Shown here: positions 1 to 10,734 of the stretch, piece by piece
How positions within the stretch are numbered: position 1 is the stretch's first letter
Layout: each line of letters opens with the position of its first letter
Assembly: GCF_030867095.1 (NCBI RefSeq)
Contig: NC_081831.1
Coordinates: 40,795,319 to 40,859,318 of the forward strand
Direction of reading: 5' to 3'
DNA length: 64,000 bases
From: Alligator mississippiensis
Taxonomy: Eukaryota > Chordata > Crocodylia > Alligatoridae
Notes under the pieces: generated by a model
What the model saw: the letters and a program-made list of their open reading frames with translations, nothing else
What the model was told of the DNA's origin: nothing
The model's database searches: none
Made by a program: the position numbers and the translations under genes

Positions 1-3000
1 CCCAGAGGCTGTGGGTATAGGTGACTTTGCAGCTGAAGGAATGAAGTAGAGACTGGTAGTGTGCCATCATGTGCGTGTTTGCTGCTGTTTCCTGTTACTG
101 TATGAACATGGTGCAGAATAGGGAAAACAAAAGAGCTCTGGTATGCTGCCTGCTTGGAGCACAGATAATGCAGAGTGACCCTAGCTTGTGTTTTACCCAT
201 GGAAAACACAGTCAGGTGACTGATTTATGGCCATAGAGCCATAGGGGTCTCTGAGTTAAGCTGTAGTAGACCCGTTGCCATGGAGACCAGCTAATAAAGC
301 ACTCTGCAGCAGTCAGCTTTAACAATGCCGCCCTTGATACAGAAACAAGGAGCAAAGAGGAGGGGAAAGTAATAACAGCAGAGTGTGTGAGGGAGAAGGG
401 GAGAAAAGCACAATGAACACAGGGTGATAGGTGGGTCCTGCATGACCTTGACATGGTACTGGACAAGTTGTGGGGAGGAATTTCCCTTCTCCCAAATGAT
501 CAAGGGGGCAGGACCCATTAACCACAGCTCCTATCAGTATGGACTTGCTCTGTTGGCAATAGCTGGGACAAAATCAGGTAGGAGGCAGGGAGAAATAGGA
601 GTGGAGAGGAAAATGGGACAGGTTGAAGAAAGGCAGACCACATATATTGGGTTAAGAGATGGATCAGGGTGTCAACTGCAGGCATGGGAAGTCCCATGGA
701 GCCCCTCATTTGGGTTCACATCTTCATTGACTTCCCCCTTTTTTCTAAATACAATGCCGTGGGCCTGATTCTCCCACAATGCTGTGGTAGTGTAAAGGTA
801 CCTGAGAGCAGAAATCAACAATGCCACTTTGAAGCTTCTTTGTGTTGTTGAGGTGGTGTAAAGGAGCTCTGGTGTAACTCAGATTCAGTCTCTCTGCCTT
901 TACATCCCTGAAGTGCTCTCATTTTCTAGTGGGTGATACCCTAGTTATCCGTGGACAGGTGGCTTGTGGGTGAGGATGTGAGGTTCAGAATTCTCTTATT
1001 GCTCATCAGTCTGGCAGTGGTGCTGAGGGCAGCAAGCCCTCTCTCAATGTTATATCAGTGCTATCACACTCTAAGCTAATGTGGGTGATCTTCTGCTCTG
1101 AAGCCACTCAGCTTGGAAGTCCCAGCTTCCTCTTCCATATGTCCATTGTTCTGATATGAGGACTGTTTGTGTAACCAATTAGCATCAGTTACCTATACAT
1201 CTGCATGTCTGTGCATGTTTGTGCAACTGGAATGATCCATACTGCTCAACAGTCCAGCGGCCTCAGTCTTAGATGGTAAGGGAGGGTGAGTGGACATGGA
1301 GTCCAGGGGATTTTACGGTGATTTCATCCAGAGCTGAGCTCTTCTGCATAGTTACAAAATGTCTGTGACCTACCTCTGTCAGCACCCAAACTGCTGCTAG
1401 TGCTGTTGGTAATGCAAGAATGGAGCATGTCCCCAGCAAGGCTTTGGTAGGCAAAAGCCATGCTGGAGCACTGCTGTGTTTTATTCTTTGCACTTTCCCC
1501 CTTTGCCTACACCTTCACAGAGGGGCCTCCCCTCTCAAACCTTACTTCAGCAAAGCACTTACCCATTTATCCCTACTGAGATCAAGGGTACTATTTCACA
1601 TTCTTAAGAGGTGTGCTGGAGGAGGATCTTGGCTCATTTTTTAAAATATGTTTCCAGGCTGCTGCACTTAACATCTGAGAGATCTTTTAATTATTTGGTA
1701 ATCACCATCCAGGAATAACCCAAACATAATAACTCAAATTCTGTCCCTGACTCAAAGCATTAATTTCAATACTTTTTTTTCCCTGTAGAAAGAGGAGAGA
1801 TGGGAGGCTGTTCCAAAAAGAAAAGGGAAGAAGCAGCAGCCATTAAACACTGATTGCTTAGGAGCTTCACAAGCCATGGCTTTGTGCTTCTTGGGCTGTT
1901 GGATGTACCTGTAGGGTGTATTGCACTCCACAGGGTGTCATCTTTTCCTCCAAATGGGGTTGAAGTCAGGATACCCCCAGCCAGCTAACATTATGTATCA
2001 ATAATATTCCTCCCTTCTATAGTAACCCTACAGCTGGCCGTTCCCTGCTGGGTAGTACCAGGGTCCTGATAGTGTCCCCTCTTTCACACCCAGGGACAAT
2101 GATAACATCCTCCCAATTGCTCTAAGCCTTGCTGTACTGCAGCTCTGCATCTCCTTAGTCTTCATTACATGTGTTACCATAAAACATCCAAATTCCAAGA
2201 GTTGCTGGTTCCTTCATTTGTTGGTTGGATGGTTATCCCCACATATTTGGATGATGAATGACCTCTCAAAGCCCAAGGTCTTCCTCTCTGTGTACTGCGG
2301 AAATGCCTGCCTTGGTGTTTTCAACATGCTGGATGGCAGGTAGGTAGGTCTTATGATAAAAGTAACTGAACTATGAAGCAAAGTTCAAGGATTCTCTAGA
2401 GTCCATCCTAGGAAAGTTCAGAGATCAAGGAGGAAGAATGTTAGCATTTAACCTGAATAGATATTTTATCTTGAGATTGGCGAGGTGGGACCAACAGCAT
2501 GGACCAAGGGTGCCCACCGAACCACAGACTTGCATATATTGATATGCGGTAGATCCAGCACATCCACAGGGGGAGGGTATCGTTATATATAAAAGCTGGC
2601 CATGGAAGTGGCTAACATGTCACTGAACTATGCAGACAATTGGCCCAATTTCATCTCATAGGGGGTTGCAAGGGCTGTTAATGTTCATGTGAACTGTTGA
2701 TGTAAGCAGTCAACATTGTTGCCAATGTTACCATACATAATTGTTCTTTCCTTCTTTACCACAGGCATGGCCCTCTTACACAGGGGGACCATTTGCAGGG
2801 GAACATGATTGATTTTTGTTCTGCATACTTAAAGAAACATTTAAAATGCATTGACCTCAGAACTCAACACATCATAAAATGGTGCTGGAGGTGGGCTAAG
2901 AAGCAAACTAGCAATGGTAAGCTCTATTTGAGAGTGACTGAAAGTTGTTAGTATTTGTGTGTTGATCAGTGGCCTTATAGGACTAACTGGTGAATTACAG

Positions 3001-4269
3001 TCTAAATCCCAAGGAGATAACCTAAACTGGCCAAGGCCATGGGCAGGGACTGATCCAGGGAGGGTAAATTGAGGGTATTTAAACCCCACTCTGGCTGTGT
3101 GGCACATACAGTTCCTGCCAGAGCTCCACAGAGTTAACCAACTGATTAGCCTGGTTCCCTGTCAGAGCTCACAATGCATAATGAGTTCCCTGAGCTCACT
3201 GGATGATCAGCTACAGCCCTGCTGGAGGTCCTTATGTCTAGTGAGCTCTGTAAGCTTGCTGGGCTTGCTAAGTTCCAGTAGGAACTCTGCTGGTCATCTT
3301 GTGAGCTCTGAGAGCAAACTGAGCTTGTGCAGCAAAGTCAAAGGGGATGGCTTCCCCACCCTCCCTGCTGGATCCACCCACGGTTGCGGGGATGAACTAC
3401 TTTCACTTTTTAGAGTTGGTGTCTTCAGGCCCAGAATATGAAGTGGTGGTGGTGAAGGCTGCTGGGGAATTTGGCAAAGATATTACTCACAAAGGGCATT
3501 AATTTACCTTAAAATGATTTCTTTTTTATCTGGAGTCATTTCTGTATCTGAACACTTTTGTCTGGCTCCAGTTCCTCAAAATATTCCCTCCCAGTGCCAT
3601 ACATAAGTGATAGTGAGTAACCGTGACAATGACAGAATATGGACATTTATGGTTGCCTCCAGCCTGAGTCCACTGTGGTACTGTCTGGGATCTGATATTC
3701 TTGGGCAATAAGTAGCATTGCCCATTCCTGTGTTCTGAGCTTGCTGTCTAAACAGATAGAGACATGCTTCTCCCAGGTTCAGTGGCATTCTCAAAAGAAA
3801 CACCAGTTCCCAGGGGAAATTCAGTTGAATGATGGATGGTAGATTCCCAGTGCAATCCAAGTGAGTCACAGGATCTTGGAGCTCACTTCTACCCCATAAC
3901 TTCTCTGTACCCTTCCTACCCTTAATACCCTTGTGATGAAGAACAACATAGGGAGATATGGGAAAAACCAAGGTGGTGTGTCTCAGAGGAAATTGCTGCT
4001 TCCATTGTTCTCCTGGCCTTTCACTGTATTTTTAACTGGATGCTGTCAAGTCTTTGGGTGCTGGAAGTTTGGGGCAGGTGGCAGAGATGGTGAAGAGGCT
4101 TTAAGTGTGATTTCTATCTTCTTTTTAAGGCACAATGTGGCAAATGTGGGAGCTCTTGAGCCAGAAACAGTGCTGCTCTCCCACTGCCTCTGGGCACACC
4201 ACCCGCCTATCTCATCTGCCACATCTTGCTGTTGAGTAATTACAATCTTAATTAGGTGGGAGGCTGCCC
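1..4269. other. Upstream flank, no supported gene
   Basis: I find no coding exon, RNA gene or clear transposon here. Open frames are short, on both strands, and lack recognisable motifs. A TATA-like string (TATATATAAAAG) occurs near 2584 but no gene follows it. The stretch is probably intergenic DNA upstream of GABRA3, with unrecognised old repeats. Confidence 0.5.
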
Positions 4270-4277
4270 ATTGAATG

Positions 4278-5044
4278 TAGGGCTGTGCAAAATGGCTGTG
4301 TTTTGATTTGGTTTCAGATTCAGCCATTATGGAGGACAGTAATTCCTTTAGGTGTTTTGGATCACTGTCCTGTTTTGTTTTGGCTGAATCTCCTCTGAAT
4401 CTATTTTGAATGGGCTGCAAGGGAAGCTGCACACAGCCCTACCCAGCCAGGCGGGGCTTGGGGCTGGGGACTTGGGGCCCCAGTGGAGAGCAGGATGGGG
4501 TTGTGGGTGGCTTGTCTGGGGAAAACAGAGAGCTGCTGTCCTCTGTGCAGGTGAGGAGACCCCTATGTGGATCTCAGGTCACGGGGCAGGGAAGCAGTGC
4601 AGAGCGGTAAGCAAACCTGCTGGTCCCTCCCTACCATGTGACTTGGCTCCATGGGGAGCAGTGATTCACGCTGGGGGTCTCCTTGCCACTGCTGCCCACC
4701 CAGCACTGCCCTGGCAACATGGAGCAGGCAGCAGCAGTGAGGAGACCCCAGCACAGATCTTTGCTCCCTGAAGGTTGCACGGCAGGGACCAGTACCAATG
4801 CGGATCTCTGCTCCCTGAAGATCTGAGTCATGTGGCAGGGCAGCAGTGTATAGCTGTTTCCCTGCAAGCCTAGCTCCGAAACTCCGAAAATTTCTGAAGC
4901 TTTTCCGAAACATTTCAGATGCCTCATTTCATTTCAGAGATGTTTCTGAGCCTTCTGTTTCAATTTGGATTCAGTGTTTCAGGCACAGAAATGGCCCGAA
5001 ACACCTCCAAAACGAAATGGCTGCCAAAATTTTGCACAGCCCTA
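4278..5044. mobile_element. hAT-like non-autonomous DNA transposon (MITE), 767 bp
   Basis: The element starts TAGGGCTGTGCAAAAT and ends ATTTTGCACAGCCCTA, a perfect 16-bp terminal inverted repeat. Subterminal sequence on both sides is rich in TTTC-A/GAAAC words typical of this family. The flanking octamers (4270-4277 and 5045-5052) match at only 5 of 8 bases, so the target duplication is decayed. The same ends are found on the elements at 19721 and 53227. It encodes no transposase, so it was mobilised in trans if it moved as a hAT. Confidence 0.8.
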
Positions 5045-6097
5045 ATGGAACACCCTGTTCTCCTGGGCCTATATATGCAGCTCCAACCGCCCCGTACTAC
5101 ATCCCAAGCCTCGTACATGTCCCTCACAGCTGTGCTAACCTCTGGCCTGAGGCCAGGCCCAACTCATCACAGCATTGAGTCTCATTTGCTCTGCCCTCCT
5201 GGGGCCACACTCATACTGCCTCCATCTCACAGAGGCCTCTCACTTTCTACCAGCTCTCACCCAGCGTCTTGCATCCCACCCTTCCTGGGCCTCACTTGTA
5301 TCACCCCTTCTCTCCCAGGGACCACATTCACCCCACCCTCACCTGGAGGGTCCTCATGCTTTCCCCTCTTCACTCTCCAGCTAGCAAGTGGAGTTTCAGC
5401 TCATGACTAGGGCTCCTAATTGGTATGATAATAGACTAATAAGTTTCCTCTGTATTGCCTTCCTACCATCTTCCATCACCCATTTCAGAAGTTGCTCTCT
5501 ATATGGCTAAGAGACAAGGTGGCTTCTCATACCAGTGAAAGTCATGTCATTCCTTCTTTGGGGCAGCCAGTGGTGTGACTAGGGCAGGGCAATGGGCAAT
5601 TGCCCTGGGTGCCAACTTGTGGGGGGTGGGAAGTGAAATAAATGGCTGCTACTGGCAGCTTCATAATTATACTTTTTCCAATTTTTCTAAGTTTCAGGGT
5701 CTGATGACTTCCAGCATACATAAGCTTCCTTAAGCCCATAATGGGAAGGTGTCTACAGCTCAGGCTAACTGTCAGTTACAAATTTACAAGGGGACAGCTG
5801 GAGACTTGGCAATCAATCTGTTGGGAAATGTCCTATGGTGTGTCAGTTTTATTTGATAGGCATCTCAGACTGTATTTGAGAAGTCCATCTTGATTGTTCT
5901 TTGGTAGCTTGAGGAATGCCAAAGAAAAGGCTAGCGTTAAGAACTTTCTTTCCCCCTAAAAAAAAAGTTCCTGACAGACTATATAATCACTAGGTATTAG
6001 TTTATCCCCAGGAAGAAAAGGTGTATCCTCTTGTTTGTTATGAACCCTTTGGGATGGGCAAATTTCAGGAGGTTTAATTTGTTACCATCTACCTATC
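5045..6097. other. Non-coding flank with a possible repeat fragment
   Basis: No gene is visible. A stretch near 5569-5640 (GTGTGACTAGGGCAGGGCAA and following) resembles the start of a common amniote interspersed repeat, and a loosely similar start lies near 7950, but I cannot name the family. Confidence 0.3.
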
Positions 6098-6100
6098 ATT

Positions 6101-6629
6101 GGGTGTGTCTACATGTGCATTTATGCTGGCTTATATTTACTGTGCAGAAAGTTACTGGCCAGTAAGTGGGAATAGACCGGCATCTACATGTGCAGATAAT
6201 CTGGGACTAAATTTAGTCTCAGGTCAGAGCAACCTGACATATGCCCCTGTGGTCATTGGGGAGAGCTCCAGCCTCTGGCAACATGGCTGCCAGCCCTTGG
6301 GACTAACTTTAGTCACAAGTTGAAGCCAGGAGAGGTGACCAGCCAAGAGCCCTGGGACTGGACTCAGGCTGGCCCCCTAGTGGCTGGGCAGCCCCAGCAG
6401 GGAGGCCCCCTGGGTTAATGCACAGTAACGCATCTACATGTACATTACTGAGCAATAACTAATTGGGCATAACTTTGATACGTGCATGATGCAGTTATCA
6501 AATTTATGGTTAAGTTGGCGTACATCACCATATTAACTGTGCAGTGTGGGTGTGCACATGTAAACACACACCTGTACTGCGCAGTAATTTTGGTTATTGC
6601 ACAGTAAATGCTCATGTGTAGATGCACCC
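6101..6629. mobile_element. MITE with GGGTG..CTACA ends, PIF/Harbinger-like
   Basis: The left end GGGTGTGTCTACATGTGC and the right end, CTCATGTGTAGATGCACCC, form terminal inverted repeats. The trinucleotide ATT flanks both sides (6098-6100 and 6630-6632), so a 3-bp target duplication is likely, which fits PIF/Harbinger. The inside is rich in GCAGTAA/TTACTGC-type words that can pair with each other. There is no transposase. Related elements lie at 15841-18246, 56980-57448 and 62389-63040. The superfamily assignment is an inference from ends and duplication length. Confidence 0.7.
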
Positions 6630-6632
6630 ATT

Positions 6633-9480
6633 GGAAAGCAGATATGTCCTGGATGACCTGAACTGTAGCCAAGATACTAGCTCTTGGAAAATTAGCAAAG
6701 ACCATGTTTAGAAGATGGAGAGTGGAGCTGTGCTTTGACAGACAAGAGCAAATTCCCTCTTCCGATGTTCAGAGCAAGCAGGGAACCAGACTCATTTCTT
6801 TAAAGTCAGGAGAATCATTGTGACTTCTCACTAATCCCTTAACTCCTAGATTCACTAGAGAAACAGAGCAAGAAGTTTACCCCTGTACCCCAGGTTTATG
6901 CAAATAAGTTTTAGTATTTGTATTTGGGTCACCATGCTATGGCACCAGCCATGCCATGCCACTTTCTACTGTCTTCTGGAGTCGTCTTAGCAGAAGGTCC
7001 ACATTTTTCATGCAGATCCAGACTTACTCTGTGTGGTAGCATAGTTCTTGGAACTTTGGCAGTCATAGACCTTGACTGCTCAAATGGAGTAGAGCCAAGT
7101 TCTTTTAGAATCTGAGGCCAGCTATCAGACACATGGAAAAATGGTGATTCTTTATCATATAGACATGTAGGAGGAGTTGAGCTTCTAAAGACCTGATTGA
7201 TTTGTCTTTTTGAACTACAAATCAAGAGCAATTTCATGGAAGTCACAATTACACCTGTGAGAAACATGCAGACATCTCTCTGCCTACTGGATGGATCAAA
7301 ATCAGGTAAATCCAACATATGCATTCAAGCCTCTTTCTTAATTCCTTGTTTCCTGAGCTATTCACTTGACTTGAAAGTTCACATGGCACTTGCAACTTAT
7401 TTCTTCCCATGCCTTGGTGTATAGTTGTTTTCAGCTGACTATGAAATATTCTTCATGGGTCTAATTCACATCCAGGATCCCTGCATCTTTCTGAAACTTG
7501 AATTAGTACTACCAAGACTCAAGTACTTCCCTTTGAACCATTGGGCTGGTGCTTCTTTTAAACACCTTTTCCCCAACCTACAGTGCCAGCTGCAATTATC
7601 CCAGACTGAGAATGAAATAGCGGTGCTTATGATGGTGACTATGGTCATTTCCTTTCACTATGCTCTGTGAAAATAACGTGGAGCTGACTCTGCCCTTAAA
7701 ATTTCTCCTGGAATAAATCTCTGAATTGCATCCTGAACTAAACTACCAGATGTCAAAAAAGGTATGGATGGGGCTGCTACTTGGGTAGGAGGAAATGTTT
7801 TTGGACTTCCAAAGAAAATACATCTTTGTGATAATTGTGGAGGAGTTAATTAAACAAATTACCCCAAGAGATGGAGTAGGTAATTTGTGTGACCAAGTTG
7901 GCATGATAGTGGTGAATATTATGGTGGAACAGTCTGTTAAGTGGCAGTGACGTACTGTGGGTCTCTGATGCCTGGGGCCAATGCTTGCATTTGCACACAC
8001 CCCCTGGCCCCGACCCTTCTCATAGCAATACTTAAAGTCAAGTTGCATGATAAGAACTGTGAAAGGCCTGGCCGGCGCCCCCTGGCCAGCGTCCGGGGTC
8101 CATGACCCCCTTCTGCCTCCCCATCGGTCCACCACTGTTAAGTGGTACAGCAGTTTTTCTGGCATGCTAGAACTCTCTCCTCAGAAATGTGCAATGTGGA
8201 GCTCTATTTGACATTACATTTTCTTAAAAAGTGAGGCTAAATTTTTCATGAGAAATCTGCCTTTTATGTACTTTCCAGCTCCTACACATAGTCCTAGGCA
8301 GGTTCTCAGGAATGGGGGCTCTGCAGAGGAAAAGGAAAGCATACCATTTCTATAGATCCATGCTTACTCACCTTCTTTTTCTTCTCATTTGACATCCTTG
8401 CAGGAGATTTTTGAATTATCAGAGGGACCAAAGGGGGTTGGATTTACAATCTCATACACACCTCCTAGGTCTGCCATATTCAAATCAACTGCAGTAGCTC
8501 CAACCTGTACACAGACTTGTGGCACTGATCATTTGGGATTAAATTGTATATCTCATGGGTGTAGATCTGGAACAGCTGGTACATAAACAGCTCAGTTTAT
8601 GTAAGATTAAGCCCTGGATTTGGTCTGTACATCCTGAATCTGTTCTTCTATTAGATTTACTCCCCTTCCATTGGTCACTCCACATCTCACTGTTTTGTTT
8701 TCATTCGGCCCACTCTTTGCTCTATCCTTAACCCCAATCATTTTTTTCCCTGTATTTGTTTTATTTTGGATCTTTTTTATTCTTCACACTCTCTCCTGAG
8801 TGGAATGTGAACCCAAGTAGCGTTCAAGTTCAGGGCGAAACTTTGATATCCATGAAGCTTGAGTAGATTCAGTATTTTGGCACAGTGAAGTCACCCTGTC
8901 CAGTGTTTGTGCATAAAAGTTGGGAAGAAGATGGGGTATAAATGAGTTTCTGGCTTACCATCAGTCGCTGTGTGAGAGTTACAGCATTTGGGAGTTACCA
9001 GTTCAACAGGTAGATTTTTGACCTGGGAAGTCCGTACAAGTCCTCTACCCACACCCCTCTGTTGCTTTCCTCCCCTCCTTAGATGGACTCTGTTTGGGCA
9101 GTCTCTGCTAGCCATCCAGAGGCCAAATCAGAACCCAGTGCTTATCAGAGGGTACTGAGACATGCCGTATATGTGACACTGGACTTTCCCCTTGGAAAGC
9201 TACAGTATGGGGAGGGAGGGGTCCCCTCCATGCTGTGTTCTGTGCCGTGTGTGGATGATGATGTGTAGTAGATGTGTATTTTCTGTTTCATTGCTTTTCA
9301 GGAAGAGAATATCTGCACAGACAGAGTTGTTAAACCCTCCTCCAGAGACTGGGGAGGGGAGGGAATGAGGCAGGCAGGGAGGAGGCTTTCTCACTTCACA
9401 TCTCCAATCTCAGAACCACTACAGGAGAATTGCAGACAGCCATCCTCACTGTAATACCCCAGCCTCCGCTCCCCCTCCTT

Positions 9481-9484
<4 letters not shown>
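6633..9484. other. Upstream flank of GABRA3, no supported gene
   Basis: No gene is recognised. The longest open frame is on the minus strand at 6929-7324 (131 residues); it matches nothing I know, and the sequence around it is closed in all frames, so it is either chance or a decayed pseudogene. A GC-rich patch near 7950-8130 looks like an old interspersed repeat. The last few hundred bases before 9484 would hold the GABRA3 promoter if exon 1 is the first exon; I see no clear TATA box there. Confidence 0.4.

Positions 9485-9511
<27 letters not shown>
9485..9511 (+). promoter_or_regulatory. (TC)n tract at the GABRA3 exon 1 boundary
   Basis: About 13 uninterrupted TC dinucleotides run into a longer pyrimidine tract that ends TATCTCAG at 9536. 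Two readings are open: a GAGA-type promoter element of a TATA-less neuronal promoter, or the polypyrimidine tract of a 3' splice site for an internal UTR exon. The base sequence fits both. The dinucleotide run is likely variable in length between individuals. Confidence 0.55.
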
Positions 9512-9519
<8 letters not shown>

Positions 9520-9536
9520 TTCTCTTACTATCTCAG

Positions 9537-9801
9537 AAAAAAGAATACAACACACTAGCTTCATTTGAAGCAACAGCAATTTAAATGCTTGCAGCTCAAT
9601 CACTGTATTCAGATACTGCTGGAATAGCAGAGCATTCAAGCTCAGGCAGCAGCGAACTGAAAACCTGACCGTTCGAAAAAGAAAAAGCAAAATACAGAAG
9701 GAAAGAAAGAAAGAAGGAAACCCAACAACAATCCCATAACTCGCTTCAGCTCATTCATATTTCTTCCCCCAGCAGCACTGGGGAAGGGACTGGGCAGCTC
9801 G
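9537..9801 (+). other. GABRA3: GABRA3 exon 1, 5' UTR (predicted)
   Basis: This 265-bp block has no useful open frame. It lies directly after a CT-rich tract and ends at a strong 5' splice site (CTCG|GTAAGG at 9801/9802). It is purine-rich toward the middle (AAAGAAAAAGCAAAATAC) and lacks transposon features, unlike most of the window. It sits upstream of and in line with the signal-peptide exon, and GABA-A alpha genes typically begin with non-coding exon sequence. The 5' boundary is uncertain: transcription may begin inside or just before the CT tract, or the CAG at 9534-9536 may be a splice acceptor. The call depends on position, the donor and composition, not on a match. Confidence 0.55.
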
Positions 9802-10051
9802 GTAAGGAATGCAAATGCTTTTCCTTAATTTCTTTTGTCCCTGTTAAAATTTATTCTTACAGGGGATTTTAATGCAATGCATCTGGAGTGTTATTTTCTT
9901 TCCTGGTTGCAATCTGAAGTCAGAATGTCTGGCTGTGTGCATCCCTGGTTTTATTTTTTCAGGATTAAACATCAGTGGTTGAAGCAGGGAATAAGTATTA
10001 ATTGTTAATCATTTATAGATGTTCACATTTTTAACTTGGAAGCAGATTGAA

Positions 10052-10634
10052 GTAGTTTTGATTGCAAATGTTTATCTAGTAAAATACTCCCCTATATGTG
10101 TGCTTTCTCTTGCATACACATTACTATTCTATATAGAGAAAAAATATATAGAATAATAAGATATACAAAATCAAAAAAGGCAAACGTCTGCCCATGCCTC
10201 TTGGTCCATCAGTCTTGCATTACTAAGGCATGCCTGTTTCCATATCCAGCAGCACACAAGGGGGTGATGTGGCTAGCATATCTGTGTGTGTGTGTGTGTG
10301 TGTATGTGTGTGTGTATAGACACAGTATACACAGATATATGTCCTGTGTGTGACATATATCTGTCTCTCTCTCTATATATAGACACACACACATACACAC
10401 AGACATATCCAAGCCATATCACCCGCTTGTGTGCTGCTGGATATGAAAACAGGCATGCCTTAACAATGCAAGACTGATGGACCAAGAGGCATGGGCAGAC
10501 GTTTGCCTTTTTTGATTTTGTATATCTTATTATTCTATATATTTTCTCTATATATAGAATAGTAATGTGTATGCAAGAGAAAGCACACATATAGGGGAGT
10601 ATTTCACTAGATAAACATTTGCAATCAAAACTAC
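10052..10634. repeat. Long near-perfect palindrome, arms about 240 bp
   Basis: The left arm (from GTAGTTTTGATTGC at 10052) is repeated in reverse complement in the right arm (ending GCAATCAAAACTAC at 10634). The arms pair with only scattered mismatches to about 10285 and 10400. The centre is a (TG)n run facing a (CA)n run, so pairing can continue almost to the axis near 10343. No terminal-repeat signature of a known transposon is visible. It lies about 250 bp inside intron 1. It could be an inverted duplication or a foldback element; it could extrude as a cruciform or give a long RNA hairpin in the pre-mRNA. Confidence 0.9.
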
Positions 10635-10662
10635 TATCTATATCTCTGCAATCTGCAATCTT

Positions 10663-10719
<57 letters not shown>
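10663..10719. repeat. (CTAT)n microsatellite
   Basis: About 14 tandem copies of CTAT with no interruption, just outside the right end of the palindrome. The tract is clean enough to be length-variable. Confidence 0.95.
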
Positions 10720-10734
10720 ATAGACATACACACA

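Noticed and set aside
3097-3441. Possible exon with a TATA-like box upstream (2584)
   Set aside because: The frame is serine/leucine-rich without a recognised domain, and no good splice sites or polyadenylation context were seen.
9391-9690. Minus-strand frame rich in RE dipeptides
   Set aside because: It is produced by the CT dinucleotide tract.
10096-10590. Overlapping frames on both strands with near-identical proteins
   Set aside because: They arise from the palindrome: each arm reads the same frame on opposite strands. Low-complexity CV/TH runs come from the TG/CA centre.
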